A stretch of DNA of 8,961 bases from Bacteroidota bacterium (GCA_003519375.1 DOWV01000072.1:1-8961); one strand, 5' to 3'; numbered from the stretch's first letter, positions 1-7,790 are shown. Translations and numbers: made by a program. Notes: a model not told the origin generated them from the sequence alone.

Positions 1-281
1 GTGATCATGTTCTTGATATAGTCAGCGTGGCCCGGGCAGTCGACGTGTGCGTAGTGGCGTTTCGCCGTCGCATACTCAACGTGCGCTGTATTAATCGTAA
101 TCCCACGTGCTTTTTCTTCCGGGGCGTTGTCAATCGAATCGAACGTCCGGATCGAGGCAAGACCCTGCTTGGCAAGCACCATGGTAATGGCGGCCGTCAG
201 CGTGGTCTTCCCATGGTCAACGTGACCGATCGTGCCGACGTTTACGTGCGGCTTACTGCGATCAAATTTTTCCTTTGCCAT
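1..281 (-). CDS. tuf: Elongation factor Tu, N-terminal part (runs off window)
   Basis: EF-Tu is the GTPase that carries aminoacyl-tRNA to the ribosomal A site. The first 93 codons are visible, starting MAKEKFDRSKPHVNVGTIGH; the rest lies beyond the left edge. GTPase motifs are in the expected places: P-loop GHVDHGKT at residues 19-26, switch I RGITINTAHVEY at 59-70, and DCPGHADY at 81-88, which contains the catalytic His85. The ATG at 281-279 is chosen because the protein begins exactly where EF-Tu does and a good ribosome binding site lies 9 bases upstream. It follows fusA by 50 bases with no terminator between them, so it is the last visible gene of the str operon. Identification is certain; whether it is the only tuf copy in the genome cannot be told from this window. 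Confidence 0.97.
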   Translation of the reverse strand, partial: MAKEKFDRSKPHVNVGTIGHVDHGKTTLTAAITMVLAKQGLASIRTFDSIDNAPEEKARGITINTAHVEYATAKRHYAHVDCPGHADYIKNMI

Positions 282-290
282 GTGGATGGT

Positions 291-297
291 CTCCTTT
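291..297 (-). promoter_or_regulatory. Ribosome binding site of tuf
   Basis: Read on the minus strand this is AAAGGAG, a strong Shine-Dalgarno sequence, ending 9 bases before the tuf ATG at 281. It supports the chosen start. The rest of the fusA-tuf gap (282-331) shows no promoter or terminator that I can recognise. Confidence 0.85.
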
Positions 298-331
298 GTT
301 ATGTCTGAAGTCTAGTACTTTCGTTTTCCCA

Positions 332-2434
332 TTATGCCGTGGATGCTTCTTTGCCTCGAACTTTTTCGATGATCTGCTCGGAGATCGACTTCGGCACCGC
401 TTCGTAGTGCGAGAACTGCATCGTATAGAGCGCACGTCCCTGCGTCATCGAGCGGACCACCGTTGCGTAGCCGAACATCTCTGAGAGCGGCACCATCGAT
501 TTTACGACCTGAGCGTCCTTGCGGGGCGTGAGGCCTTCGATCTTTCCACGCCGTGAGCTCAGATCTCCCATCACATCGCCGAGATATTCTTCCGGCGTGA
601 CGACCTCTACCGCCATGATCGGTTCCAGAATAACCGGACCTGCTTTATGCGCGGCAGCCTTGAATGCCATCGAGCCGGCGATCTTGAACGCCATTTCCGA
701 TGAGTCGACCGCATGAAACGATCCGTCGAACAACCTCACTTTCACGTCTTCCACGGGGTACCCGGCGAGGACACCATTCTTCATCGCTTCGACAATACCC
801 TCTTCGGTCGGCTTGATGTACTCCTTGGGGACTACACCGCCGACGATGTCATTCTCGAACTCAAACCCCTTGCCCTTCTCGTTCGGTTCGATCTCAATCT
901 CAACATGGCCGAACTGACCGCGACCGCCGCTCTGTCGGATGAATTTTCCTTCAGCGGAGATTTTCTTGGTGATCGTCTCCTTGTAGGCAACCTGAGGCTT
1001 GCCGACATTTGCCTCGACCCGGAATTCACGTTTCATCCGGTCCACAATAATCTCGAGGTGCAACTCACCCATTCCACTGATAATCGTCTGCCCCGTCTCT
1101 TCATTTGAAGAGATACGGAACGTGGGATCTTCCTCTGCGAGTCTCTGTAACGCCTCGCCCAGTTTCTCCTGATCCGCTTTCGTCTTCGGCTCAATCGCGA
1201 CGTCGATGACGGGTTCCGGGAATACCATTCTTTCAAGGATGATCGGATCATCTTCCATCGTCAGCGTGTCACCCGTGCGGGTGTTCCTCAATCCGATTCC
1301 CGCGACGATGTCGCCTGCGTATGCCTCGTCAACTTCCTCACGGTGATTGGCGTGCATTCGAAGAAGTCGAGAGAGACGTTCTTTACGGTCCGTTGTAGCA
1401 TTATAGACATACGACCCGGATTTCAGCGTGCCGGAGTAAACCCTGAAGTACGTCAATCGTCCGACGAAAGGGTCGGTCATGATCTTGAACGCAAGCGCCG
1501 TAAATTCATCGGTGTCCGTTACTTTCCGAACAACGTCATCCCTTCGATGGGGATGGTGGCCATGCACTTCGCCGTTGTTGATATCTCCCGGCGCAGGCAG
1601 GAAATCGATAATCGCGTCAAGCAGGTTTTGGACTCCCTTGTTCTTGAACGACGACCCGCAAAGAACCGGGACAATACTCACCTTCAGCGTGGCGCGTCGC
1701 AACACGTCCCGAATCTCGGCGGGAGAAATCTCTTTTCCGTCGAGATACTTCCCCAGCAACGTGTCGTCCTCATCAGCCACCGCTTCAAGCATCTTGATCC
1801 GGTATTCGTTCGCTTTCGGCCTGAGTTTCTCGGGAATCTCAATATCATCCCACGTGGCGCCCTGGGTTCCCTCATGGTACATCCGTGCCTTCATCGTAAT
1901 GAGATCGATGATGCCGGCGAACATGTCGCCTTCTCCGACAGGCAAGTGCACGGGAACTGCGTTTGCGCTGAGGCGGTGCCGCATCATCTCAATGACACCG
2001 AGGAAGTCGGCTCCCGCGCGGTCCATCTTGTTGACGAACGCGATGCGGGGCACACCGTACTTGTCGGCCTGCCGCCAGACGGTTTCAGACTGAGGCTCAA
2101 CGCCGCCGACCGAGCAGAACAGTGCAACCGCACCATCCAGCACTCTCAGGGAACGCTCGACCTCGATCGTGAAGTCGACGTGACCCGGTGTGTCAATGAT
2201 ATTCACCTGATTGCCGCGCCAGAAACAGGTCGTTGCCGCGCTGGTTATCGTAATGCCTCGCTCCTTCTCCTGTTCCATCCAGTCCATCGTCGCGGCGCCG
2301 TCATGCACTTCCCCCATCCGATGCAAGACACCGGTATAAAAGAGGATGCGCTCCGTCGTCGTGGTTTTCCCGGCATCAATATGAGCCATGATGCCGATGT
2401 TCCTGGTATTCTGTAATGAGTATTCGCGGGGCAT
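332..2434 (-). CDS. fusA: Translation elongation factor G
   Basis: EF-G is the GTPase that drives tRNA-mRNA translocation and, with RRF, ribosome recycling. From the chosen start the protein is 700 residues, a normal EF-G length, beginning MPREYSLQNTRNIGIMAHID. Visible motifs: P-loop AHIDAGKT 17-24, switch I GITIT 60-64, DTPGHVDF 81-88 with His85, NKMD 135-138 for guanine recognition, and SSF near 261-263. Domain II follows from about 310. Domain IV carries SGGRGQFGH near 502-510 and HAVDSSEMAF near 574-583, and domain V ends the protein. This is the canonical housekeeping EF-G type. An in-frame ATG at 2464 would add MNISSERSVS, but that stretch is not family-like and has no properly spaced Shine-Dalgarno, so the ATG at 2434 is preferred (GGAG-like site near 2445-2450). 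The gene lies between rpsG (84 bases) and tuf (50 bases). Confidence 0.96.
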   Translation of the reverse strand: MPREYSLQNTRNIGIMAHIDAGKTTTTERILFYTGVLHRMGEVHDGAATMDWMEQEKERGITITSAATTCFWRGNQVNIIDTPGHVDFTIEVERSLRVLDGAVALFCSVGGVEPQSETVWRQADKYGVPRIAFVNKMDRAGADFLGVIEMMRHRLSANAVPVHLPVGEGDMFAGIIDLITMKARMYHEGTQGATWDDIEIPEKLRPKANEYRIKMLEAVADEDDTLLGKYLDGKEISPAEIRDVLRRATLKVSIVPVLCGSSFKNKGVQNLLDAIIDFLPAPGDINNGEVHGHHPHRRDDVVRKVTDTDEFTALAFKIMTDPFVGRLTYFRVYSGTLKSGSYVYNATTDRKERLSRLLRMHANHREEVDEAYAGDIVAGIGLRNTRTGDTLTMEDDPIILERMVFPEPVIDVAIEPKTKADQEKLGEALQRLAEEDPTFRISSNEETGQTIISGMGELHLEIIVDRMKREFRVEANVGKPQVAYKETITKKISAEGKFIRQSGGRGQFGHVEIEIEPNEKGKGFEFENDIVGGVVPKEYIKPTEEGIVEAMKNGVLAGYPVEDVKVRLFDGSFHAVDSSEMAFKIAGSMAFKAAAHKAGPVILEPIMAVEVVTPEEYLGDVMGDLSSRRGKIEGLTPRKDAQVVKSMVPLSEMFGYATVVRSMTQGRALYTMQFSHYEAVPKSISEQIIEKVRGKEASTA

Positions 2435-2496
2435 AGAGACACTTCTCTCCGAGGAGATATTCATCCCCTGCGGAGGATCAAATCAATCTGATGTGT

Positions 2497-2514
2497 GTAC
2501 CGATTGAGCGGTAC
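2497..2514 (-). other. Perfect 6-bp hairpin after rpsG stop
   Basis: On the minus strand GTACCG, a six-base loop CTCAAT, then CGGTAC form a perfect inverted repeat starting four bases after the rpsG stop codon. No U-tract follows, so it does not look like an intrinsic terminator. It could mark an RNA-processing or 3'-end-protecting structure, or a protein-binding site in the rpsG-fusA gap. The function is unknown and a 6-bp repeat may be chance. Confidence 0.4.
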
Positions 2515-2518
2515 GTGA

Positions 2519-2986
2519 TTACCACTTAAAGTGAGCAAAAGCCTTGTTGGCTTCTGCCATTCGATGGACATCGTCTTTTTTCTTGATCGCTCCGCCTTCA
2601 CCTGAGGAGGCAGCCATCAATTCTGCGGCGAGTTTCTGTGCCATCGATGTGTCCGAGCGTTCTTTGGCGTAGCCGATCAACCAGCGGATTGCAAGAGCGG
2701 TTCGTCGCTCGGGACGAACTTCTGTGGGAACTTGATAGGTAGCACCACCGACTCTGCGTGCGCGCACTTCGATCATGGGCGACGCATTGTTAACCGCTTT
2801 CTTAAAAACATCCAGAGGCTTGTTCTTGGTCTTCTCTTCGATGATGTTGAATGCACCGTAGAGAATTCCCCGGGCCGTGTGCTTCTTCCCTCCCTTAAGC
2901 AGGGAATTGATGAAGCGTGAGACCAGAATGTCCTGAAACTTTGGGTCAGGACTGGCAAGGCGACGTGTTGAGCGTTTCTTTCTCAT
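2519..2986 (-). CDS. rpsG: 30S ribosomal protein S7
   Basis: S7 is the primary assembly protein of the 30S head. It binds the 3' domain of 16S rRNA and contacts E-site tRNA and mRNA. The 155-residue product matches the usual length and begins MRKKRSTRR, with the basic N-terminal arm typical of the family. Recognisable blocks are SPDPKFQDILVSRFINSLL at about 12-30, the beta-hairpin segment ARRVGGATYQVPTEV at 76-90, RRTALAIRWL at about 94-103, and the C-terminal EANKAFAHFKW. The gene starts 15 bases after the rpsL stop, and the gap has no good Shine-Dalgarno (only AGAAGA), suggesting that its translation is coupled to rpsL. In E. coli, S7 represses its own str operon at the rpsL-rpsG junction. 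The gap is much shorter here, and I see no clear equivalent of that site. Confidence 0.97.
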   Translation of the reverse strand: MRKKRSTRRLASPDPKFQDILVSRFINSLLKGGKKHTARGILYGAFNIIEEKTKNKPLDVFKKAVNNASPMIEVRARRVGGATYQVPTEVRPERRTALAIRWLIGYAKERSDTSMAQKLAAELMAASSGEGGAIKKKDDVHRMAEANKAFAHFKW

Positions 2987-3001
2987 CAGTTCTTCTGTGA
3001 C

Positions 3002-3379
3002 CTACTGCGGCTTAGGCTTTTTGGCACCATATTTCGATCGGCCCTGCTTCCGATCCTGGACTCCCTGCGTGTCGAGCGTACCACGAATGATGTGGTATCG
3101 CACACCCGGCAAATCTTTCACACGACCACCCCGTATCATCACAATCGAGTGTTCCTGCAGATTGTGACCTTCGCCCGGGATATACGCCGTGACTTCCATC
3201 TGATTTGTCAGACGAACGCGGGCGACCTTTCGGAGAGCTGAGTTTGGTTTCTTCGGTGTTGTCGTGTACACCCTCGTGCAAACGCCCCGTTTTTGCGGGC
3301 TCGATTGAAGTGCGGGCGACTTGCTTTTCCAGAGAATCTTCTCTCGGCTCGCGCGGACCAGTTGATTAATTGTAGGCAA
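3002..3379 (-). CDS. rpsL: 30S ribosomal protein S12 (TTG start)
   Basis: S12 sits at the decoding centre of the 30S subunit and helps monitor codon-anticodon pairing. The 125-residue protein is full length and strongly conserved: PQKRGVCTRVYTTTPKKPNS at 28-47, GEGHNLQEHS at 69-78, and RGGRVKDLPGVRYH at 83-96. Lys43 and Lys88, where streptomycin-resistance mutations usually fall, are both the wild-type residue. Asp89, the residue methylthiolated in some bacteria, is present. The start is TTG at 3379-3377. An in-frame TGA lies immediately upstream, so no longer ATG start is possible, and AAAGGAG sits 7 bases before the TTG. This is the first gene after a strong promoter and the first of the str cluster; rpsG follows after 15 bases. 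Confidence 0.97.
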   Translation of the reverse strand: MPTINQLVRASREKILWKSKSPALQSSPQKRGVCTRVYTTTPKKPNSALRKVARVRLTNQMEVTAYIPGEGHNLQEHSIVMIRGGRVKDLPGVRYHIIRGTLDTQGVQDRKQGRSKYGAKKPKPQ

Positions 3380-3386
3380 TCAAAAA

Positions 3387-3393
3387 CTCCTTT
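3387..3393 (-). promoter_or_regulatory. Ribosome binding site of rpsL
   Basis: AAAGGAG on the minus strand lies 7 bases upstream of the TTG codon at 3379. The near-ideal sequence and spacing settle the unusual TTG start of rpsL and could offset its weaker initiation codon. Confidence 0.88.
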
Positions 3394-3424
3394 TGTGCAA
3401 AAAGGTGGATAAAAATAGCTATGC

Positions 3425-3453
3425 AATATACGTCTTTTTTAGATTTTTGTCAA
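3425..3453 (-). promoter_or_regulatory. Sigma70-type promoter for the str operon
   Basis: On the minus strand TTGACA (3448-3453) and TATATT (3425-3430) are separated by exactly 17 bases. This is a perfect -35 box, a -10 box with one mismatch, and optimal spacing. The predicted start of transcription is near 3418-3419, giving a leader of roughly 39 bases before the rpsL TTG. The region is strongly AT-rich and lies wholly between genes, beginning 36 bases after the rpoC stop. It would give rpsL-rpsG-fusA-tuf their own transcription besides any read-through from rpoBC. The match is read directly from sequence; activity is inferred. Confidence 0.82.
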
Positions 3454-3489
3454 TTGCTTTCTTTATTCAAAGAGGCAAAAACTGCATTA

Positions 3490-6400
3490 TCATGACGCTA
3501 TGATTCGCGCTTTGCGCTTCCGCTCTTTCGGCTCCTCGGTCTCCGGCGCTGCATCCTGAACTTCCACCTCGCCTTCAGAAACAATCTCGATCTCAGGTGA
3601 CTCGACAAAGAGATCCCGGTATTTCTTCTGGCCGGTGCCGGCGGGAATCAGATGACCCATAATGACATTTTCTTTCAGCCCGAGCAGATGGTCGACCTTG
3701 CCTTCAATCGCCGCATCCGTCAGAACTTTTGTAGTTTCCTGGAACGAAGCCGCCGAGATAAAGCTGTCTGTCGTCAGGGACGCCTGCGTAATACCCAGCA
3801 AAATGGGCTCCGAAGTGGCCGGTTCGGTATCCCGAACCTCGATTACCTTCTTCGTCTTCTTTCTCAAATCCACGTTTATCTCGCGAATGACCTTTTTTGT
3901 CGAAATTCCGCCGTTCTTCTGCTTCGAATCGCCCTTATTGACCACGACGACCTTTCCTTCAAGACTCTCGTTTTCGTCGTGGAGGCGGGATTTGTCAACA
4001 TTGTCCCCTTCAAGATATTTCGTATCACCCGGATCAACGATGCGTTCCTTCTGCATCATCATCCGCACGATAACCTCGATGTGCTTATCGTTGATCTTCA
4101 CACCCTGCATTCGATAGACTTCCTGGATTTCATTCACCAGGTATTCCTGAACAGCCGTCGTTCCCTTGATTCGCAAGATGTCATGAGGATCGATGGCTCC
4201 CGCTGAAAGACGCTCGCCGGCGCGGACTACATCATTGTCCTGAACCAGGATGTGCTTCCCAAGGGGAATCAGATACGTCCGCTTGTCCTTGCCATCGTGA
4301 CTCTGGACGAACACTTCGCGGGCACCGCGTTTCGGCTGACCGATAGCGACAATACCATCGATTTCAGCAACAATCGCCGGTTCGTTTGGATGCCGGCCTT
4401 CAAAGAGCTCCGTCACCCGGGGCAAACCTCCCGTGATGTCACGCGTCTTGCCGATATCGCGAGGAATCTTCACCAGCACCGTGCCGGCATGGATTTCCTC
4501 TCCGTCCTCGGCAATCAGGTGAGCACGCGTCGGAATCGAGTACGACGCCAGTTTCTGTCCTTTGGCGTTCACAACCGTAATCGCCGGAATCAGGCTCTTC
4601 TCGCGGCTGTCGATGACAACCTTCTGGATATGCCCAGTCTGTTCGTCGGGCTCCTCACGATAGGTGACGTTCTCTTTCAGGTCGACAAACTTGATCGTTC
4701 CCTTGTGCTCCGACACGATCACGGCGTTGTAAGGATCCCACTCGTAGATCATCTCGCCCTTGGCGACGCGTGCACTGTCGCGGATCATCAACACGGCACC
4801 ATACGGAACGTCGTATTTGGTCAGGACTCTGTTGTCTTCATCGATAATGTTGATCACGCCACTGCGACCCGACGCAATGAGATGCTTGCCCGTCTCCGTT
4901 TCGACTTCGATCGACTTCAGACCGTCGTACTTCACGCGGCCCTCGAACTTCGAAACGATCTGCGACTGGGCAGCGATCAAGCTTGCCGTACCGCCGGTAT
5001 GGAACGTTCGAAGCGTCAGCTGCGTACCAGGTTCGCCGATGGACTGCGCTGCGATGACGCCGGTAGCCGTACCGGGTTCCACCAGCTTACCGGTTGTCAA
5101 ATCACGACCGTAGCACTTGGCACAAATACCCCTGCGTGAGCTGCACGTCAGGGCCGATCGAATCTCGACCAGTTCGATCGAGGTCTCAGAGATGCGCTGT
5201 GCCTTGTCTTCGTCAATGACGTCTCCCATCTTCACGATGATTTCGCCGGAGAGCGGATCGGCCACGTCGTGAACAGACACACGGCCGAGAATACGCTCGG
5301 CCAGAGGTTCCTTCACATCCTCGCCCTCTTTCAACGCTCCGGTCAGCACGCCCCGGATGGTTCCGCAGTCTTCTTCCGCGATAATGGCATCCTGGGCAAC
5401 GTCGATCAGTCTTCTCGTAAGATACCCTGCGTCGGCCGTTTTCAGAGCGGTATCGGCCAAGCCCTTCCGCGCTCCGTGCGTCGAGATGAAGTACTCGAGG
5501 ATCGAAAGCCCTTCGCGGAAATTGGCCGTGATCGGGTTCTCAATCAATTCGCCTGTTGCCCCGGACATGCTCTTCTGCGGCTTCGCCATCAGTCCCCGCA
5601 TTCCTGCCAGCTGACGGACCTGCTCTTTCGAACCGCGAGCGCCGGAATCAACCATCATATAGAGCGAATTGAATCCGTCTTTCGAGTGCTGCAGCGAGTC
5701 AAAAAGTTTTTCTGCGATACGGCTTGTCGCGCGCGTCCAGATATCGATCACCTTGTTGTACCGTTCGCCGTTCGTGATGAAGCCGCGATAGTACTGGCTT
5801 TCGACATTCTCGACATCCCGCTGGGCCTTCGCCACCATCTCGTACTTCTCTTTCGGAATCAACACATCTCCGATTGAAACAGAGAGTCCGCCTTGTGTGG
5901 CATACTGGAATCCAAGCGTCTTCAGATCGTCAAGAAACTTCGCTGTGACAAGGTTACCGCAGCGGCGGAACACGTTGGCGATGATCTGAACCAGCCGCTT
6001 CTTGTTCAGGAGTTCGTTGATGAACGGAACATCCTTCGGGATGATCTGGTTGAACAGGACGCGACCGCTGGTCGTCTCAACCATCTTTCCCTCAATCCGA
6101 ACTTTGATGCGCGTGTGGAGTGCGATCTTCCGATCGTTGTACGCGATGATGACTTCTTCGGGAGAATAGAACTGCATCCCCTCTCCCTTGTCGCCGGCCT
6201 TTGACTTCGTCAGGTAGTAGCAGCCAAGGACCTGATCCTGTGTCGGCGTGACGATTGGAGCGCCGCTCGCCGGTGATAGAATGTTGTGGCTCGACAGCAT
6301 AAGAATCCTGGCTTCGAGCTGCGCCTCGTACGAAAGCGGGACGTGAACCGCCATCTGGTCGCCGTCAAAGTCTGCGTTGAAGGCAGTACAGACCATCGGG

Positions 6401-7785
6401 TGAATACGGATCGCCTTGCCTTCAACAAGCACAGGCTGAAACGCCTGGATGCCGAGGCGGTGCAATGTCGGAGCGCGATTGAGCAGAACAGGATGCCCGT
6501 CGATGATATGGTCGAGAATATCCCAGACCTCGGGACCCTTCTTATCGACCATCTTCTTCGCGCTCTTCACGGTCTTCACCAGTCCGCGCTCGATAAGCTT
6601 GCGGATGATGTGGGGCTTGAACAACTCGACCGCCATATCTTTCGGCAGACCGCATTCGTGGAGTTTCAGTTCCGGTCCGACGACGATAACGGAACGACCG
6701 GAGTAGTCCACGCGCTTGCCGAGAAGGTTCTGTCGGAATCGCCCCTGCTTTCCTTTCAACATATCGGAAAGGGATTTCAATGCGCGATTGTTGTCGCTTC
6801 GGACAGCATTCACCCGGCGGGAATTGTCGAGGAGCGAATCAACCGCTTCCTGCAACATCCGCTTTTCATTTCGCAGAATGACTTCCGGAGCCTTGATCTC
6901 GATCAGCCTCTTGAGCCGGTTGTTCCGGATGATCACACGCCGGTAGAGGTCGTTCAGGTCAGATGTCGCAAAGCGGCCGCCTTCGAGAGGCACGAGTGGA
7001 CGTAACTCCGGCGGAATCACAGGGATCACGTCGAGCACCATCCAGTCGGGATTATTCGGCGCAGTCAGCTCACTCTTGCGGAACGCTTCGATGACGCGGA
7101 GCCTTTTCAGCGCTTCGGTCTTCTTCTGAACCGACGTCTCGGTCTTGACCTCTGTGCGAAGTTCGACAGCAAGTTCTTCGACTTTCACGCGGCGGAGGAG
7201 ATCCCGGATCGCCTCACCGCCCATCTTCGCGATGAACTTCTTTGGATCGGAATCTTCGAGATCACTGTTGTTCTCCGGCAACGAGGCGAGGATCTCGAGG
7301 AACTGGTCCTCGGTAATCAGGTCCTGTTTCTGAATGCCCGTGGTACCCGGATTGATGACGACGTATGATTCGTAGTAAATGATCTTTTCGAGCTCTTTGC
7401 TCGAGAGTCCGAGCACATAACCGATCTTGCTCGGCAGCGAGCGGAAATACCAGATGTGCACCACCGGAACGGCAAGGGCGATGTGCCCCATCCGCTCGCG
7501 GCGAACACTCTTCTGAGTCACTTCCACACCGCACCGGTCGCAGGTGATTCCCTTGTACCGGATTCGTTTGTATTTTCCGCAATGGCATTCCCAATCACGC
7601 ACCGGACCGAAAATCTTCTCGCAGAAGAGTCCGTCCTTTTCGGGACGGAACGACCGGTAGTTGATTGTCTCTGGCTTTGTGACCTCGCCGTGCGAGCGGG
7701 CCAGAATCATATCAGGCGATGCAAGGCTGATCGTGATCTTCGAAAACGTCTTCCTTGCTGTTGCTTCGCTTGATGTAAATGGCAT
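3490..7785 (-). CDS. rpoC: DNA-directed RNA polymerase subunit beta'
   Basis: The beta' subunit carries the Mg-binding active site of RNA polymerase. The product is 1431 residues, typical of large FCB-group RpoC. It shows the N-terminal zinc ribbon (Cys67, 69, 82, 85), the switch region near 340-367, and the catalytic motif NADFDGDQMAV with Asp472, Asp474 and Asp476. The second zinc site is Cys807, 881, 888 and 891, the bridge helix lies at about 765-802, and the trigger-loop arm TQLTLRTFHTGG is at 921-932 with His929. The second trigger-loop arm, ITGGLPRVTELFE, begins only at about 1117, so some 185 residues are inserted, like the SI3 domain of E. coli. The C-terminal LLGITQASL and SFISAASFQETTKVL blocks are intact. 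A tail of about 39 residues, acidic then basic, ends the protein. The ATG at 7785 has TGGAGGT 5 bases upstream. The gene follows rpoB by 84 bases. Confidence 0.98.
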   Translation of the reverse strand: MPFTSSEATARKTFSKITISLASPDMILARSHGEVTKPETINYRSFRPEKDGLFCEKIFGPVRDWECHCGKYKRIRYKGITCDRCGVEVTQKSVRRERMGHIALAVPVVHIWYFRSLPSKIGYVLGLSSKELEKIIYYESYVVINPGTTGIQKQDLITEDQFLEILASLPENNSDLEDSDPKKFIAKMGGEAIRDLLRRVKVEELAVELRTEVKTETSVQKKTEALKRLRVIEAFRKSELTAPNNPDWMVLDVIPVIPPELRPLVPLEGGRFATSDLNDLYRRVIIRNNRLKRLIEIKAPEVILRNEKRMLQEAVDSLLDNSRRVNAVRSDNNRALKSLSDMLKGKQGRFRQNLLGKRVDYSGRSVIVVGPELKLHECGLPKDMAVELFKPHIIRKLIERGLVKTVKSAKKMVDKKGPEVWDILDHIIDGHPVLLNRAPTLHRLGIQAFQPVLVEGKAIRIHPMVCTAFNADFDGDQMAVHVPLSYEAQLEARILMLSSHNILSPASGAPIVTPTQDQVLGCYYLTKSKAGDKGEGMQFYSPEEVIIAYNDRKIALHTRIKVRIEGKMVETTSGRVLFNQIIPKDVPFINELLNKKRLVQIIANVFRRCGNLVTAKFLDDLKTLGFQYATQGGLSVSIGDVLIPKEKYEMVAKAQRDVENVESQYYRGFITNGERYNKVIDIWTRATSRIAEKLFDSLQHSKDGFNSLYMMVDSGARGSKEQVRQLAGMRGLMAKPQKSMSGATGELIENPITANFREGLSILEYFISTHGARKGLADTALKTADAGYLTRRLIDVAQDAIIAEEDCGTIRGVLTGALKEGEDVKEPLAERILGRVSVHDVADPLSGEIIVKMGDVIDEDKAQRISETSIELVEIRSALTCSSRRGICAKCYGRDLTTGKLVEPGTATGVIAAQSIGEPGTQLTLRTFHTGGTASLIAAQSQIVSKFEGRVKYDGLKSIEVETETGKHLIASGRSGVINIIDEDNRVLTKYDVPYGAVLMIRDSARVAKGEMIYEWDPYNAVIVSEHKGTIKFVDLKENVTYREEPDEQTGHIQKVVIDSREKSLIPAITVVNAKGQKLASYSIPTRAHLIAEDGEEIHAGTVLVKIPRDIGKTRDITGGLPRVTELFEGRHPNEPAIVAEIDGIVAIGQPKRGAREVFVQSHDGKDKRTYLIPLGKHILVQDNDVVRAGERLSAGAIDPHDILRIKGTTAVQEYLVNEIQEVYRMQGVKINDKHIEVIVRMMMQKERIVDPGDTKYLEGDNVDKSRLHDENESLEGKVVVVNKGDSKQKNGGISTKKVIREINVDLRKKTKKVIEVRDTEPATSEPILLGITQASLTTDSFISAASFQETTKVLTDAAIEGKVDHLLGLKENVIMGHLIPAGTGQKKYRDLFVESPEIEIVSEGEVEVQDAAPETEEPKERKRKARIIAS

Positions 7786-7790
7786 GGTGA

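Noticed and set aside
1343..2416. Long plus-strand open frame (357 codons) opposite fusA
   Set aside because: It lies wholly antisense to a clearly conserved EF-G gene, has no family-like motifs, and is explained by the codon bias of the real strand.
2434..2464. Longer EF-G start adding MNISSERSVS
   Set aside because: The extra residues are not part of the family N-terminus, and the upstream AGGGG directly abuts the ATG, leaving no usable spacing.
3002..3379. Possible streptomycin-resistance allele of S12
   Set aside because: The resistance positions Lys43 and Lys88 both carry the wild-type residue.
3454..3478. Imperfect hairpin just upstream of the str promoter -35 box, a possible rpoC terminator
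   Set aside because: The stem is AT-rich and interrupted by bulges (TTGC/GCAA plus TCTTT/AAAGA), and the following sequence on the minus strand is TTGACAAAAATC, with no U-tract.
4252..5139. Plus-strand open frame (295 codons) opposite rpoC, and similar shorter frames at 3652-4206, 5269-5877 and 6286-7005
   Set aside because: All lie antisense to the conserved rpoC frame, have Arg/His/Leu-rich compositions typical of shadow frames, and show no recognisable domains.
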